Source: Ruminococcus sp. UBA1409 (GTDB lineage Bacteria > Bacillota > Clostridia > Oscillospirales > Ruminococcaceae). From it: a stretch of DNA of 54,309 bases. The stretch is taken from positions 1-54,309 of the forward strand of contig DBPX01000004.1 in assembly GCA_002305045.1 (NCBI GenBank), in the 5' to 3' direction. A program made the translations under genes and the position numbers. Shown here in pieces: positions 5,253-13,277 of the stretch. The notes beneath the pieces are model-generated. The model ran no database searches, was not told the DNA's origin, and saw only the letters and a list, made by a program, of their open reading frames with translations. Every line of letters begins with the position of its first letter. Position 1 is the first letter of the stretch.

Positions 5253-7788
5253 GCTCTTCAAGTTCGAGGGTGATTCTGTTGAGGTCGATTTTTACAAATC
5301 GGACGCTCTTTCCTCCAAAGCGGCGCTTTTGGCTATACCGCACCGTGTCGTTGTCCTTGTAGGCTTCGATGACACCCTGCTCTGCGAGGTATTTGAGGGT
5401 CTTGCGAACCGAGAAGCCGCCATCGGCGATGACCTTATTGAGTATCGAAGGGAACACATAGGCTGCCTGTCCTTCGATTTCGCCAAGGCGCTGACCGTAG
5501 CCGTCCCCAGTAAACCCTTTATCGTTGGATGACACCCAGTCTGCTATGTACTGGAGTGCTGTTTCGTTTACATCTCGGACGGTGTTCTCGGCGTTCTCTT
5601 GGACGATGTATGCTGCCATAGCCTTGGCTCGGCGTTCTGCCTCGTCCTTTGTACTTCCGAAGAACCACTCGTCTATGAGTGCGTCTGCTGTGGCAACAGC
5701 CGCAATTCCTGCGGCGTGGCTGCCGTTCTTACCGTTGTTCTGGCTGTAAACATAGTCAAGCATCACACCGAAGCGGTCTCTGATTGCCTCGTCTCCAAGG
5801 TCGATGACACGCTTTACGAAGTCAATGCCTGCCCATCCGCAGTTCTCCGATGCACTCTGGTGCATAAGACCTGCCTGTCGCTCGTCCTCGAATGGTGGGC
5901 CGTATATCTCAAGCACACGAGTGCTGACACCTGTTTGCGAGGTTTCCGTGGTGATTGGCTCTTCGCCTGTGGCGAGGATAACCGTCCGCCAAGTCTGGAG
6001 TGCCTGTAGACCGCCGCTTTTCGAGCCTCTGACCTTGCCTGTACCGCTTGCCAACATATAGACTATCTTCTCGATTGCACCTTGATTGCTTCCTGCAAGC
6101 TGTCGCTCATCGATACCAAGCGGAAGGTCGCAGTAGAAGCCTGCCATACGCTCCAATGCCACCTGTGTGGCGTTGAAGTTGACCATCAATCGCTCTGGGT
6201 CACCCCAGGCGGAGAGGGCTGCTTTCAATGCTGCCGATTTACCGCCCTTTGAGCCTCCCCAGTTATATACGAAGAAGACGCGTTGTCGGACGATGCGAAG
6301 TATCGGTGCGGTGAAGGCTGCGGCGAGGATGAAGCGGAAACGGTCTCGCTCACGATGCGGTGCGACCATTGCCTTCCAAGCCTCGAATGTTCCGCTTTGG
6401 CAGTATGCCGATGCCCAACCTCGGAGCGAAGGCTCGATGTCGAGGATGATATTGTCGGCGAGACCTGGGAGGAACTTGGTGCTTGATTGCCACCCGAAGG
6501 TGGATGCACTGTCGGAACGCTCGATGATGTCAATGTTCTCCGCTTCGAGTTTCTCCAGGTAGCGAACCACCAGTCTGGCATTTTCCGAAGTAATGGTGCA
6601 TCCCTGGTCTGCGAGACAGGTGATGCTCCTGGCTTGGAATATGACCGAGCGTGGGTGTATGGTCGAGTGCCATTCGCCGTCACGCTTGAACGCAATCTCC
6701 ACTTTCTCGTCCCCAGTCTCCATACTGCGAAGTCTTCGAGTGATGAGTATCGGCGTTCTGCAGACCACATACGGCATTGATGTTTTCTCGTCTATGCAGG
6801 AGATGCCTTTCTCCGAGAATATCCATCCCTCCGGCTGCCGCAGTCGAATGGGAGCGTCCTCGATGGCGGTTGGTATATGCTCGTTGATACGATTGAGGTC
6901 AATCGCCTCGGCGTTGTCGAGTGCGGTCGTTACCTTGGTCGCTGCGTCCTCTTTCCCATATCGGATGAAGAGGTCGGACGGGTCCTTGACCTCGTAATCC
7001 TTGCAACTCCACCTGTAGACCTCGCCCTCATAGCCTCCGTCCAGAAGTTTCTGGCACATCTGCTGAAGGAAAGTCTCACCGCCTCTGTCCGGCTCGATGT
7101 GCAGGTATAATCGCTCGATGCCTTTCAGCTTTTCGCACCATTCGGGTCTGAAGGTCGAAGCACCTGGGACACCGAGTGCCGGGATGCCAAGATACCAAAG
7201 GGTCTGCGTGTCGCTCTCGCCCTCAACGAGGACTGTGCGTTTCTCGACTTCTCTGAAATACTTTAACTGCCATTCTCCGTAGAGGAGCAGCTTGCCGGCC
7301 GAGCCGTAAGACCACTTAAAACGGACTGGCGAACCTTCCTTGAAGCGTTTTCGGAAGAGAACCTTGTCACCGCTTGCGTTGAAGTACGGAATGCGAATCC
7401 AAGGCTGACCTGTCTTATTGTCGGTCTCCGAGGAGAGTTTGAACTTCTCGATGAGCCAGTCGGCAGGGAGTCGTTTCTTCGCTGCGTATTCCTCGACCGT
7501 GTAGGTCTGCACCTGCGGTTCTATGTGGTAGCGTTCCAAGATAGCCTTGTATGCGTCCTTGGTGTCCAAGCCGTGCAGATTTGCGTAGAAGGTGATGAAG
7601 TTGCCCTCTGCTCCGCAGGCGAAGCATTTATACATACCGTTCTCAAGGTTGACCGAGAGGCTTGCGTTCTTGTCCCGATGGAACGGGCAGAGACCAGTGA
7701 GACGATTGCCTGTTATTTTGTGCCGTTCAACGGCTGAAGAGTATTCGGCTTTATAGTCGACAACTCTGTCCAGTTCAATTTCGTTCAT
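5164..7788 (-). CDS. Phage primase-helicase: CHC2 zinc finger, Toprim, DUF927 helicase (874 aa)
   Basis: This protein probably primes and unwinds element DNA. Counting from ATG 7788, residues 34-58 form a CHC2 zinc finger (CPFHRDKNASLSVN...YKCFACG). Around 185-275 is a Toprim fold (VLVEGESDTQTLWYLG, then HIEPDRGGE). From about 340 to 720 is a DUF927-type helicase domain with Walker A GGSKGGKSA and an acidic LPLGIDERQLAG segment. The C-terminal ~120 residues resemble a winged-helix tail ending DDEDFPF. Two starts each have a good ribosome binding site: ATG 7788 (GGAGGGG) and an in-frame ATG at 7818 that adds ten residues. The gene ends within the iteron array. Confidence 0.92.
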   Translation of the reverse strand: MNEIELDRVVDYKAEYSSAVERHKITGNRLTGLCPFHRDKNASLSVNLENGMYKCFACGAEGNFITFYANLHGLDTKDAYKAILERYHIEPQVQTYTVEEYAAKKRLPADWLIEKFKLSSETDNKTGQPWIRIPYFNASGDKVLFRKRFKEGSPVRFKWSYGSAGKLLLYGEWQLKYFREVEKRTVLVEGESDTQTLWYLGIPALGVPGASTFRPEWCEKLKGIERLYLHIEPDRGGETFLQQMCQKLLDGGYEGEVYRWSCKDYEVKDPSDLFIRYGKEDAATKVTTALDNAEAIDLNRINEHIPTAIEDAPIRLRQPEGWIFSEKGISCIDEKTSMPYVVCRTPILITRRLRSMETGDEKVEIAFKRDGEWHSTIHPRSVIFQARSITCLADQGCTITSENARLVVRYLEKLEAENIDIIERSDSASTFGWQSSTKFLPGLADNIILDIEPSLRGWASAYCQSGTFEAWKAMVAPHRERDRFRFILAAAFTAPILRIVRQRVFFVYNWGGSKGGKSAALKAALSAWGDPERLMVNFNATQVALERMAGFYCDLPLGIDERQLAGSNQGAIEKIVYMLASGTGKVRGSKSGGLQALQTWRTVILATGEEPITTETSQTGVSTRVLEIYGPPFEDERQAGLMHQSASENCGWAGIDFVKRVIDLGDEAIRDRFGVMLDYVYSQNNGKNGSHAAGIAAVATADALIDEWFFGSTKDEAERRAKAMAAYIVQENAENTVRDVNETALQYIADWVSSNDKGFTGDGYGQRLGEIEGQAAYVFPSILNKVIADGGFSVRKTLKYLAEQGVIEAYKDNDTVRYSQKRRFGGKSVRFVKIDLNRITLELEERSHYGTDCVPTQLTYDGFVEVSDDEDFPF

Positions 7789-7793
7789 CTCAC

Positions 7794-7830
7794 CCCTCCT
7801 TCGGGAGGGCGATTCCATGACCGCCCTCCC
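7794..7830 (-). promoter_or_regulatory. Two mutually exclusive hairpins at the primase ribosome binding site
   Basis: In the RNA, GGGAGGGCG (7822-7830) can pair perfectly with CGCCCTCCC (7803-7811). Alternatively CCCTCC (7804-7809) pairs with GGAGGG (7794-7799) across a four-base loop. The second hairpin buries the ribosome binding site of ATG 7788. The first leaves that site free but buries the one for ATG 7818, whose start codon sits in its loop. The two cannot form together because they share CCCTCC. Confidence 0.5.
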
Positions 7831-7858
7831 AATGCTCTGTTACTTGGGTGGATGGGCA

Positions 7859-8644
7859 TCATGCAAAGGGGTTCTCGTCTCCGTCAATCTCCTCGAACCC
7901 ACCTTGACCTGCGCCCTCCACAAAGGTGTCGGCACTCTGCATTGCAACGCTTCTGGTCATAGCCTTGAAGCCATCAACCATCGGTTTGAGTTCGGCACAC
8001 TCCACAGGGGTGAGGTCTGCGACCTTGGTAAATACCGCCTGCGAGTAGGCGATGCCGCCCTCGTTCTTCTCCTTTTTCAGCGTGACCTTGGTCAGCACCA
8101 TGTAGGGACGCTTGCCCTTGACCACGATTTTCTTCCCGATGTAGTTGCGCCATGCGGCGATGGAGGAAGGGGGCAAGACGAGCAGTGTCGGGATTGCCTG
8201 TCCTCCGAGCAGAATGTAGATGCGGTGCATATTCTTGCAGGCCTTGCCCTTGCCGCCGTTCCGAGCCGTGCCAAACTGGTTATAAGGGCAGTTGGCACAG
8301 GATTTGATTTCGCCGCTGCTGTCGACTGCAGTCTTGCCGTCAAAGGAGGAGCAGTCCGGCTGATTGTTGCTGCCGTCATACTCGTTCATCCAGAGGGCGT
8401 TGACAGGGTGGTGGTCTACGATGATGCCGACCAGTTCGGTGGCAACCGTAGGAATGTCCTCGTTCTCGCCGGGGACTTCAAAGGAAAGTCCGCCGCCGGA
8501 GGGGATTTTGATGATGTCGAAAGGTACGGCCCCCAGACCGTCCATTTCCTCGGCGATGATGTCTTTAAGGTCATCGCTCATCGGTATCAGTTCAAACTTG
8601 TGCTGTTCCAAAACAGCGAGGGCCTTGGTTTCGTTGTTACTCAT
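7859..8644 (-). CDS. Phage DNA-replication protein, candidate ssDNA-binding (261 aa)
   Basis: I do not recognise a characterised family with certainty. Visible features are a middle zinc-type cluster (SCANCPYNQFGTARNGGKGK then ACKNMHRIYIL), a beta-rich region and a flexible C-terminal tail ending FEEIDGDENPFA. An acidic tail ending in a hydrophobic tip is typical of bacterial and phage ssDNA-binding proteins. No other ssDNA-binding protein appears in the operon, and the gene lies directly upstream of the primase. The ssDNA-binding role is an inference from tail and position. Start 8644 has AAGGAGG upstream. Confidence 0.6.
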   Translation of the reverse strand: MSNNETKALAVLEQHKFELIPMSDDLKDIIAEEMDGLGAVPFDIIKIPSGGGLSFEVPGENEDIPTVATELVGIIVDHHPVNALWMNEYDGSNNQPDCSSFDGKTAVDSSGEIKSCANCPYNQFGTARNGGKGKACKNMHRIYILLGGQAIPTLLVLPPSSIAAWRNYIGKKIVVKGKRPYMVLTKVTLKKEKNEGGIAYSQAVFTKVADLTPVECAELKPMVDGFKAMTRSVAMQSADTFVEGAGQGGFEEIDGDENPFA

Positions 8645-8675
8645 AGAAGTTAATCCTCCTTAAAATTAGTCTGAC

Positions 8676-9113
8676 TTAAACGGTTGATTTGCCTGCCTTG
8701 CGGTGGCTGATGTCCATGTACTCGTACTTGCTGATGACCTCGGAGAACTCGTCCGGCAACTCGTCATCGTTCTCCTTTGCCAGTTCGCTCATAGCACCCT
8801 GCAAGGTCTGTGCATTGACCGTCTCACGGATGAGGTCTCCCAGTCCGTGGTTGCGAAGCACCTCGAAGAGTGCCTCGTCCATACCTGCCTTCTTGGAGTA
8901 CTTGGTGGTCGGCTTCAACTTCCAGTTGATGCCGTGTCTGCCGACTTGGTCGATTTCTGCATCGACCATAGCCTGTGCCAGTTTGTCCCTTATCTCAATG
9001 ACCAGGGCGTTGTTACGCTTGGTCTGTTCGGCGAGGGACTCTTTCTCCTCTAACGCTCCTTTGAACTGGTCAATGAGGTCGAGGATTTCGCTTGAGATGA
9101 ATGTGTCTGCCAT
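8676..9113 (-). CDS. Conserved phage coiled-coil protein (145 aa)
   Basis: The N-terminal ~60 residues (EILDLIDQFKGALEEKESLA and onwards) form a likely coiled coil. Next comes a small folded part (GRHGINWKLKPTTKYSKKAG), then EVLRNHGLGDLIRETVNAQT. That last pattern recurs in phage proteins encoded beside recombination and replication genes, but I cannot give a secure family name. ATG 9113 is preceded by GAAAGGA. It may be an accessory factor to the adjacent replication proteins, which is inferred from position only. Confidence 0.65.
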   Translation of the reverse strand: MADTFISSEILDLIDQFKGALEEKESLAEQTKRNNALVIEIRDKLAQAMVDAEIDQVGRHGINWKLKPTTKYSKKAGMDEALFEVLRNHGLGDLIRETVNAQTLQGAMSELAKENDDELPDEFSEVISKYEYMDISHRKAGKSTV

Positions 9114-9169
9114 AGTGATTTGTCCTTTCTTTGATATATTCCAAAGCGGCGGTGTCGCAGTTGGCCGGG

Positions 9170-9667
9170 TTAATGTGTTCTCGGTCTGCGATTATTGTTC
9201 TGTTCTTTCGGCGTTGCCCACCTACAGTTGGCAGGCTCGTAGTTACCGTCATTGTTGATGCGGTCGATGGAAAGGTCATCGGCATAGCCGTTGGCATACG
9301 CCCAGTCTCTGAAAGGCTCGAACTGCTGCCACTCTTCGCAGACCTTAATGCCTCTGCCGCCGTAGCGGTCGAAGGCGTGATGGTTTTTGTTTTGGCATCG
9401 ACACTTCATGCCTTCCCAGATTCTATAAAGGCGAGTGCCGTTATCGGAGGCATTACCGTGTCGAGTGAGGGATGCTGAACGGCGCTTTCGGGTTTGGCAT
9501 CCACAGTTGTCTATTGCGCCGTTGACGAGGTGCTTGGAGCGAACGACCTTTACCGCACCGCATTCGCAGCTGCAAAGGTATCTGGTAGCACCGTCCTTGG
9601 CGTTTTCGGCACGGTTCACAACCTTAAGTAATCCAAACTGTCTGCCTGTTAGGTCGTTAAGTTTCAA
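9170..9667 (-). CDS. HNH/AP2-type phage DNA-binding protein, possible homing endonuclease (165 aa)
   Basis: An N-terminal zinc-type half (CSCECGAVKVV...NCGCQ) is followed by a segment typical of free-standing phage homing endonucleases: LYRIWEGMKCRCQNKNHHAF, YGGRGIKVCEEW, then LSIDRINNDGNYEPANCRWA. The start is read as TTG 9667 (MKLNDLTGRQFG) because GGAGGG lies seven bases upstream inside the end of the helicase gene. An earlier in-frame start at 9709 would overlap that gene by 53 bases and lacks a good site. Such genes are commonly selfish insertions between replication genes, which fits the position here. Nuclease activity is inferred. Confidence 0.75.
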   Translation of the reverse strand: MKLNDLTGRQFGLLKVVNRAENAKDGATRYLCSCECGAVKVVRSKHLVNGAIDNCGCQTRKRRSASLTRHGNASDNGTRLYRIWEGMKCRCQNKNHHAFDRYGGRGIKVCEEWQQFEPFRDWAYANGYADDLSIDRINNDGNYEPANCRWATPKEQNNNRRPRTH

Positions 9668-11405
9668 AATAATCCCTCCAGTTATCCACGATTGACTTTG
9701 CAAGGTCATCCTTTACTTGGATGGCTTTCAGCACCTTTTCATCGATACTTTTTTCTACGAGCAGGTGAATGTATGTACATACATTCCGCTGACCAATGCG
9801 GTGTATTCTTGCGGTTGCCTGTTGATATGAGGCATAATTGAAATCCATCGAGTAGAACACCGCCGTGCTTGCTGCGTGAAGCGTGATGCCGAGTCCGGCA
9901 GTCTGTATCTGGGCGAGGAACACGGTGGTCTTGGGGTTCGTCTGGAAGTCCTCCACGACCTCGCTCCGGCTCAAGGTATGCTCCCCGGTCACCCTGTCCA
10001 CCTTGTGTTCGGTTGGAGTGCGACCGTCTATCACCCCGAAGGCAACGCCTGCCTTCTTGAGGGCGCTGACGATGAGGTCTATCTCGGCGGTGAACCTTGC
10101 GAATACGACCACCTTCTGACCTGCGTCTACGCAGTCCCCGACAATCTCCATCAGAGCATCCAGTTTGGCACGGTTGACCTGCTTCGGTGCATCGGTATCG
10201 TCAAGGCGAAGGAAACCGCCTGTGAGTTGCTGAAGCCGGAGCAGTTTGGTAAGCACCGTGGGTGCGGATACCTCGCCGCCGCTTTCCAGTTCGGCGTAGC
10301 TGTCTCGCTTGAGATGGTCATAGACCTTGCGGTCGGCATCCGAGAGTTGGATGTAGCGGTTCTCGAAGGTCTGCTCCGGCAGGTCGAGGGCATCGCCCTT
10401 GGTTACTCGGTAGGCAATGGAGTGTTCCTTTTGGATGAGGTCATCCATCTCCCTGTAACCGACAATCTGGTGCTTATCAAAGCCGCCCATGATGGCGTAC
10501 TTGTTGCGGAAGGCGTAGAAACTCGTCCCGAAGATACTGCTGTCGAGGAATCGATACTGTGAGAAGATGTCCACAGCATTGTTCTGGACTGGAGTGCCGG
10601 AGAGGATGAGTTTGTACGGTGCCGCATCGCCGAGGCGGTGCATTGCCTTGCTCTGGGACGCATCGTGCGTCTTTATCCTCTGGCTCTCGTCTGCCACTAT
10701 GAGGTCTGGTTTCCAAGCGGCCAGAGCCTCAAAAATGCCCTCGCGCCATGTGCTTTCGTAATTAATGATTGCCATCTGCAGACTGCCTTTCTCGGCTCTG
10801 CCGAGGCTGTCGAGGGCGGCGAGGCGCTTTTTCTTATCGCCCACCATGACCGCTGCTGCGAAGGGGAAGTCTGCCATCTTCTCCATCTCCCTGGGCCATA
10901 CGCCGCAGACTGAGGAGGGGGCAACCACCAGAACCTTTTTGACCTTGCCGTACTTCCAAAGCGCACCCATAATGGCGATGGCGGTGATGGTCTTTCCACA
11001 ACCCATCTCGAACAGCAAGCCGAAGCCTTTACTCTGGCCGGTATCCTTGAAGTCATCCCGGCTTGGCTCGTATCCGAAGGTGAGCATCGCCATATTGGAT
11101 GCCCTGGTCTGATGTCGGAAGAGGCTCTTTGTGACCGGGTATGGAATGAATGGTCTTGGTTCGGCTGCGTTGCGCTCGACATTTACGAGGTCTGCGGTCT
11201 TATGCAGGCTCTGCCGATATGCCTCGATGTTCGGGGGTAGCTTGCCGAAGATGGTCAGTTTGTCGAGGAGGGCCATGCTTGCCCGTCCCTGTAGGCACTG
11301 CTGCGCCTTGACCCATTTCATCGAGTTCCAAGACTTGATGATGTTGTACTGGTCGGAGGTCATTTCCCGAAGGATGATGTCCCCGTCCCGAATTGCTATT
11401 TTCAT
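9657..11405 (-). CDS. SNF2-family DEAD-like helicase/ATPase (582 aa)
   Basis: A superfamily 2 ATPase of the SNF2 type. After a ~90-residue N-terminal region come FRHQTRASNMAML (Q-like motif), GLLFEMGCGKT (Walker A), VLVVAPSSVCGVW (Ia), DLIVADESQRIK (Walker B, DESQ), LILSGTPVQNN (III), VVVFARF (IV), TAGLGITLHAAS (V) and QATARIHRIGQ (VI). It is the standard size for the phage version, which lacks chromatin-type accessory domains. It probably remodels DNA-protein complexes or helps replication and recombination of the element. Start 11405 has GAAAGGA upstream. It lies upstream of the HNH-like, coiled-coil and primase genes. Confidence 0.93.
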   Translation of the reverse strand: MKIAIRDGDIILREMTSDQYNIIKSWNSMKWVKAQQCLQGRASMALLDKLTIFGKLPPNIEAYRQSLHKTADLVNVERNAAEPRPFIPYPVTKSLFRHQTRASNMAMLTFGYEPSRDDFKDTGQSKGFGLLFEMGCGKTITAIAIMGALWKYGKVKKVLVVAPSSVCGVWPREMEKMADFPFAAAVMVGDKKKRLAALDSLGRAEKGSLQMAIINYESTWREGIFEALAAWKPDLIVADESQRIKTHDASQSKAMHRLGDAAPYKLILSGTPVQNNAVDIFSQYRFLDSSIFGTSFYAFRNKYAIMGGFDKHQIVGYREMDDLIQKEHSIAYRVTKGDALDLPEQTFENRYIQLSDADRKVYDHLKRDSYAELESGGEVSAPTVLTKLLRLQQLTGGFLRLDDTDAPKQVNRAKLDALMEIVGDCVDAGQKVVVFARFTAEIDLIVSALKKAGVAFGVIDGRTPTEHKVDRVTGEHTLSRSEVVEDFQTNPKTTVFLAQIQTAGLGITLHAASTAVFYSMDFNYASYQQATARIHRIGQRNVCTYIHLLVEKSIDEKVLKAIQVKDDLAKSIVDNWRDYFET

Positions 11406-11432
11406 GTGGTTCGTCCTTTCTGCCGGAGGCAG

Positions 11433-11651
11433 TTACCATTCCAGAAAGCCGCCAAGGGCAAGTCCGCCTCCGAACATTGCCAAGCCGATGGCACTCTGGG
11501 TTACTATTTGCGAGAAGGGGGTGAGGTCGAGGTCGCTGCTGCCTGCCGTGCCGATAAGCAACACGAATCCGAGGAATGCGACCGTCCCGAAGGTGTATCT
11601 CCACACCTTTCGGAATATCCGTCTCACTTTCTTTGCCTGTTCCCTTGTCAT
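11433..11651 (-). CDS. Small two-helix membrane protein (72 aa)
   Basis: A basic N-terminus (MTREQAKKVRRIFRKVWRY) is followed by two predicted transmembrane helices, approximately residues 22-37 and 50-69, separated by a short polar loop (GSSDLDLTPFSQ). GCGGAGG precedes ATG 11651. It is the third small or anchored membrane protein in this operon, with the 25-aa microprotein and the SleB-like protein. No family recognised. Confidence 0.65.
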   Translation of the reverse strand: MTREQAKKVRRIFRKVWRYTFGTVAFLGFVLLIGTAGSSDLDLTPFSQIVTQSAIGLAMFGGGLALGGFLEW

Positions 11652-11656
11652 GATGG

Positions 11657-12211
11657 TTACCTCCGCTTAAATATCATCTGAACGACCGCTCCGCACTTGG
11701 CGCAGTTGTAGCCGTTCCTGTAGCGGTCTTTTCCGTCTGCGTGGTATACGAACTGAAGGTCTGCACATCCGCAGGCATCGCATACCACCTCGCCGTTTTC
11801 GGCGTAATGGCCGCCCTTGATGGTCGGTCTGTCCTCTGGGTCTGGCTCTGGCCAAGTGTATGGTTGACCGCAGAAATGGCATCTGGTGTCATCGTAGGCA
11901 GGCTCGTGGCAAGCAGGGCAAGCCGGGAATGAGCCGTAGAAATCTACCACTTGAATTACTTGGCGAGGTTCGTTGTTGAAGTTTTCCTTTCCCTCGTTGT
12001 CGGGGAAATGCTCGCACTCCACGCAGTTCCTTTCGAGACTTACGCCATCCTTGGGGCAATCGACATCCTTCCATTGACATCTGTGCCGTTTTTTCTTTTC
12101 GCCCTCCTGTACCTTTGTGCAGTCCAGAAGGTGTATCTTGCAGTTGTATAAGCCGACCTCGCAGTTCATGCAGTACTTGTTCACGAGGCGGTCTTGCTGT
12201 TTTCTGTCCAT
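11657..12211 (-). CDS. Cysteine-rich multi-zinc-ribbon protein (184 aa)
   Basis: At least four CxxC pairs are present along the chain (CMNC, CVEC, CPAC, CHFC, CDAC, CAKC), together with single Cys/His residues. This suggests three or more stacked zinc ribbons. The frame is open to 12352, but that extension lies over the SleB-like gene. ATG 12211 (MDRKQQDRLV) has GAAAGGA nine bases upstream. It may be a nucleic-acid-binding or scaffolding protein of the element; no characterised homologue comes to mind. Confidence 0.65.
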   Translation of the reverse strand: MDRKQQDRLVNKYCMNCEVGLYNCKIHLLDCTKVQEGEKKKRHRCQWKDVDCPKDGVSLERNCVECEHFPDNEGKENFNNEPRQVIQVVDFYGSFPACPACHEPAYDDTRCHFCGQPYTWPEPDPEDRPTIKGGHYAENGEVVCDACGCADLQFVYHADGKDRYRNGYNCAKCGAVVQMIFKRR

Positions 12212-12224
12212 GCTGTTCGTCCTT

Positions 12225-12878
12225 TCAGTTTTCGTATGGTGATGGCAGCGACCAGTCCCAATAGTCGGTGCTTTTCCATTCATCTGTGAAGTGGTTTTCG
12301 AAGCCGTCTCCAATGAAGAAGGTGTACTCCTTCGGAAGGACTCTGCCGACATCGGTCTCGCCGTTCTTTTCGGCGTTCCACCTCTGCATCACATCGATTA
12401 CAAGGTCTCGCAACTCCGGCAGCACCGGGTGGTCTGGACTATATCCGCTGAACTGGTGTGGTGCGGTTACCACGCCTTCGATGGTGTCAGCGTAGCCTTT
12501 GGCATCCACCCGGTTGAGGATGCACCACACGACCGCCGCCCTGCGTGTGTCGCTCTTTACGATGAGCGCTTCGCCATAGACTGTCTTTGCTATGTACTCC
12601 ACATCGCTCTCGGATGGCATCCAAGGCTCTGCGGACGGCTCTGACGTGGTTTCCGCAGTCGGTGGGTTAGTTTCCCACCCCGTGCCGTAAATCGGCTGTA
12701 CGGTTAAATCTGCCGTCTCCTCGGTGTGGTCTACGGCATCTGCACTATTGCAGCGAGATACGCAAGCCGTGATTACGAGGGCGAGGATGACCAGAAGCGT
12801 TGCTATGGCGATGATGAAGTTGTAAGGGTAATACCTCCACCACCGTCTGCGTCTACGCCTGCGTTGATACTGGCTCAC
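12225..12878 (-). CDS. Membrane-anchored SleB-type cell wall hydrolase (217 aa)
   Basis: The N-terminus is a poly-arginine stretch followed by one transmembrane helix (FIIAIATLLVILALVITACV). Next is a low-complexity Thr/Pro/Glu linker, then a Hydrolase_2/SleB domain: VEYIAKTVYGEA (catalytic Glu), RRAAVVWCILNRVD, VVTAPHQFSGY. SleB-family enzymes are peptidoglycan lytic transglycosylases. GTG 12878 is preferred as start because GGAGG sits seven bases upstream; an ATG at 12908 would add ten residues. The domain is expected to lie outside the membrane. Its place in the early operon rather than a lysis cassette is unusual. Activity is inferred from the motifs. Confidence 0.82.
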   Translation of the reverse strand: MSQYQRRRRRRRWWRYYPYNFIIAIATLLVILALVITACVSRCNSADAVDHTEETADLTVQPIYGTGWETNPPTAETTSEPSAEPWMPSESDVEYIAKTVYGEALIVKSDTRRAAVVWCILNRVDAKGYADTIEGVVTAPHQFSGYSPDHPVLPELRDLVIDVMQRWNAEKNGETDVGRVLPKEYTFFIGDGFENHFTDEWKSTDYWDWSLPSPYEN

Positions 12879-13038
12879 GGTTCTGCCTCCGTTCTTTCCA
12901 TTCTTCATACTCCATTCGGAGTGTGGGGTTCTGCATTGCGAGGCGAATACTGGAGTGCAGTATCCGGCAGGCTGTGTCGTACTCGGCGGTCGGGACGGCT
13001 TTCGGGTCTATCTTGACCCCTGTTGTGTTTCTCGCCAT
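12853..13038 (-). CDS. Small phage hypothetical protein (61 aa)
   Basis: The protein starts MARNTTGVKIDPKAVPTAEY and has a helical, charged C-terminal half (MEYEEWKERRQNREP). GAAAGGAGG is six bases before ATG 13038; the longer frame from 13098 overlaps the HTH gene and is not preferred. Its end carries the ribosome binding site of the SleB-like gene. No family recognised. Confidence 0.6.
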   Translation of the reverse strand: MARNTTGVKIDPKAVPTAEYDTACRILHSSIRLAMQNPTLRMEYEEWKERRQNREPVSTQA

Positions 13039-13060
13039 CTTTTCCTCCTTTCGTTCCTTT

Positions 13061-13276
13061 TTACGCAACATCATCGGCAAAAAAAATAGAAATTTCAAAG
13101 CCGAAGGTGGCGCAAATGGCTCTCATTTCCGAGATGTAGAAGTCGGAGTCTCCGTTGATTTTGCACATCACCGTGGCTTCGGTGGTGTGAATGACCTTGG
13201 CCACCTCCTTGTAGGTGATACCCCTGGCCGCAAGCAGTCGCTTGAACTTGGTGTAAGGTGCGTGTTTTCTTGCCAT
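13061..13276 (-). CDS. XRE-like helix-turn-helix protein (71 aa)
   Basis: A compact HTH: YTKFKRLLAARGITYKEVAK, then VIHTTEATVMCKINGDSDF, then ISEMRAICATFGFEISIFF. This matches the five-helix Cro/CI fold with recognition helix around TTEATVMCKI. The start ATG 13276 has AGGAGG upstream. Encoded third in the leftward operon, it could act as an early regulator opposing the CI-like repressor of 14378-14836. That Cro-like role is inferred. Confidence 0.75.
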   Translation of the reverse strand: MARKHAPYTKFKRLLAARGITYKEVAKVIHTTEATVMCKINGDSDFYISEMRAICATFGFEISIFFADDVA

Positions 13277-13277
13277 C

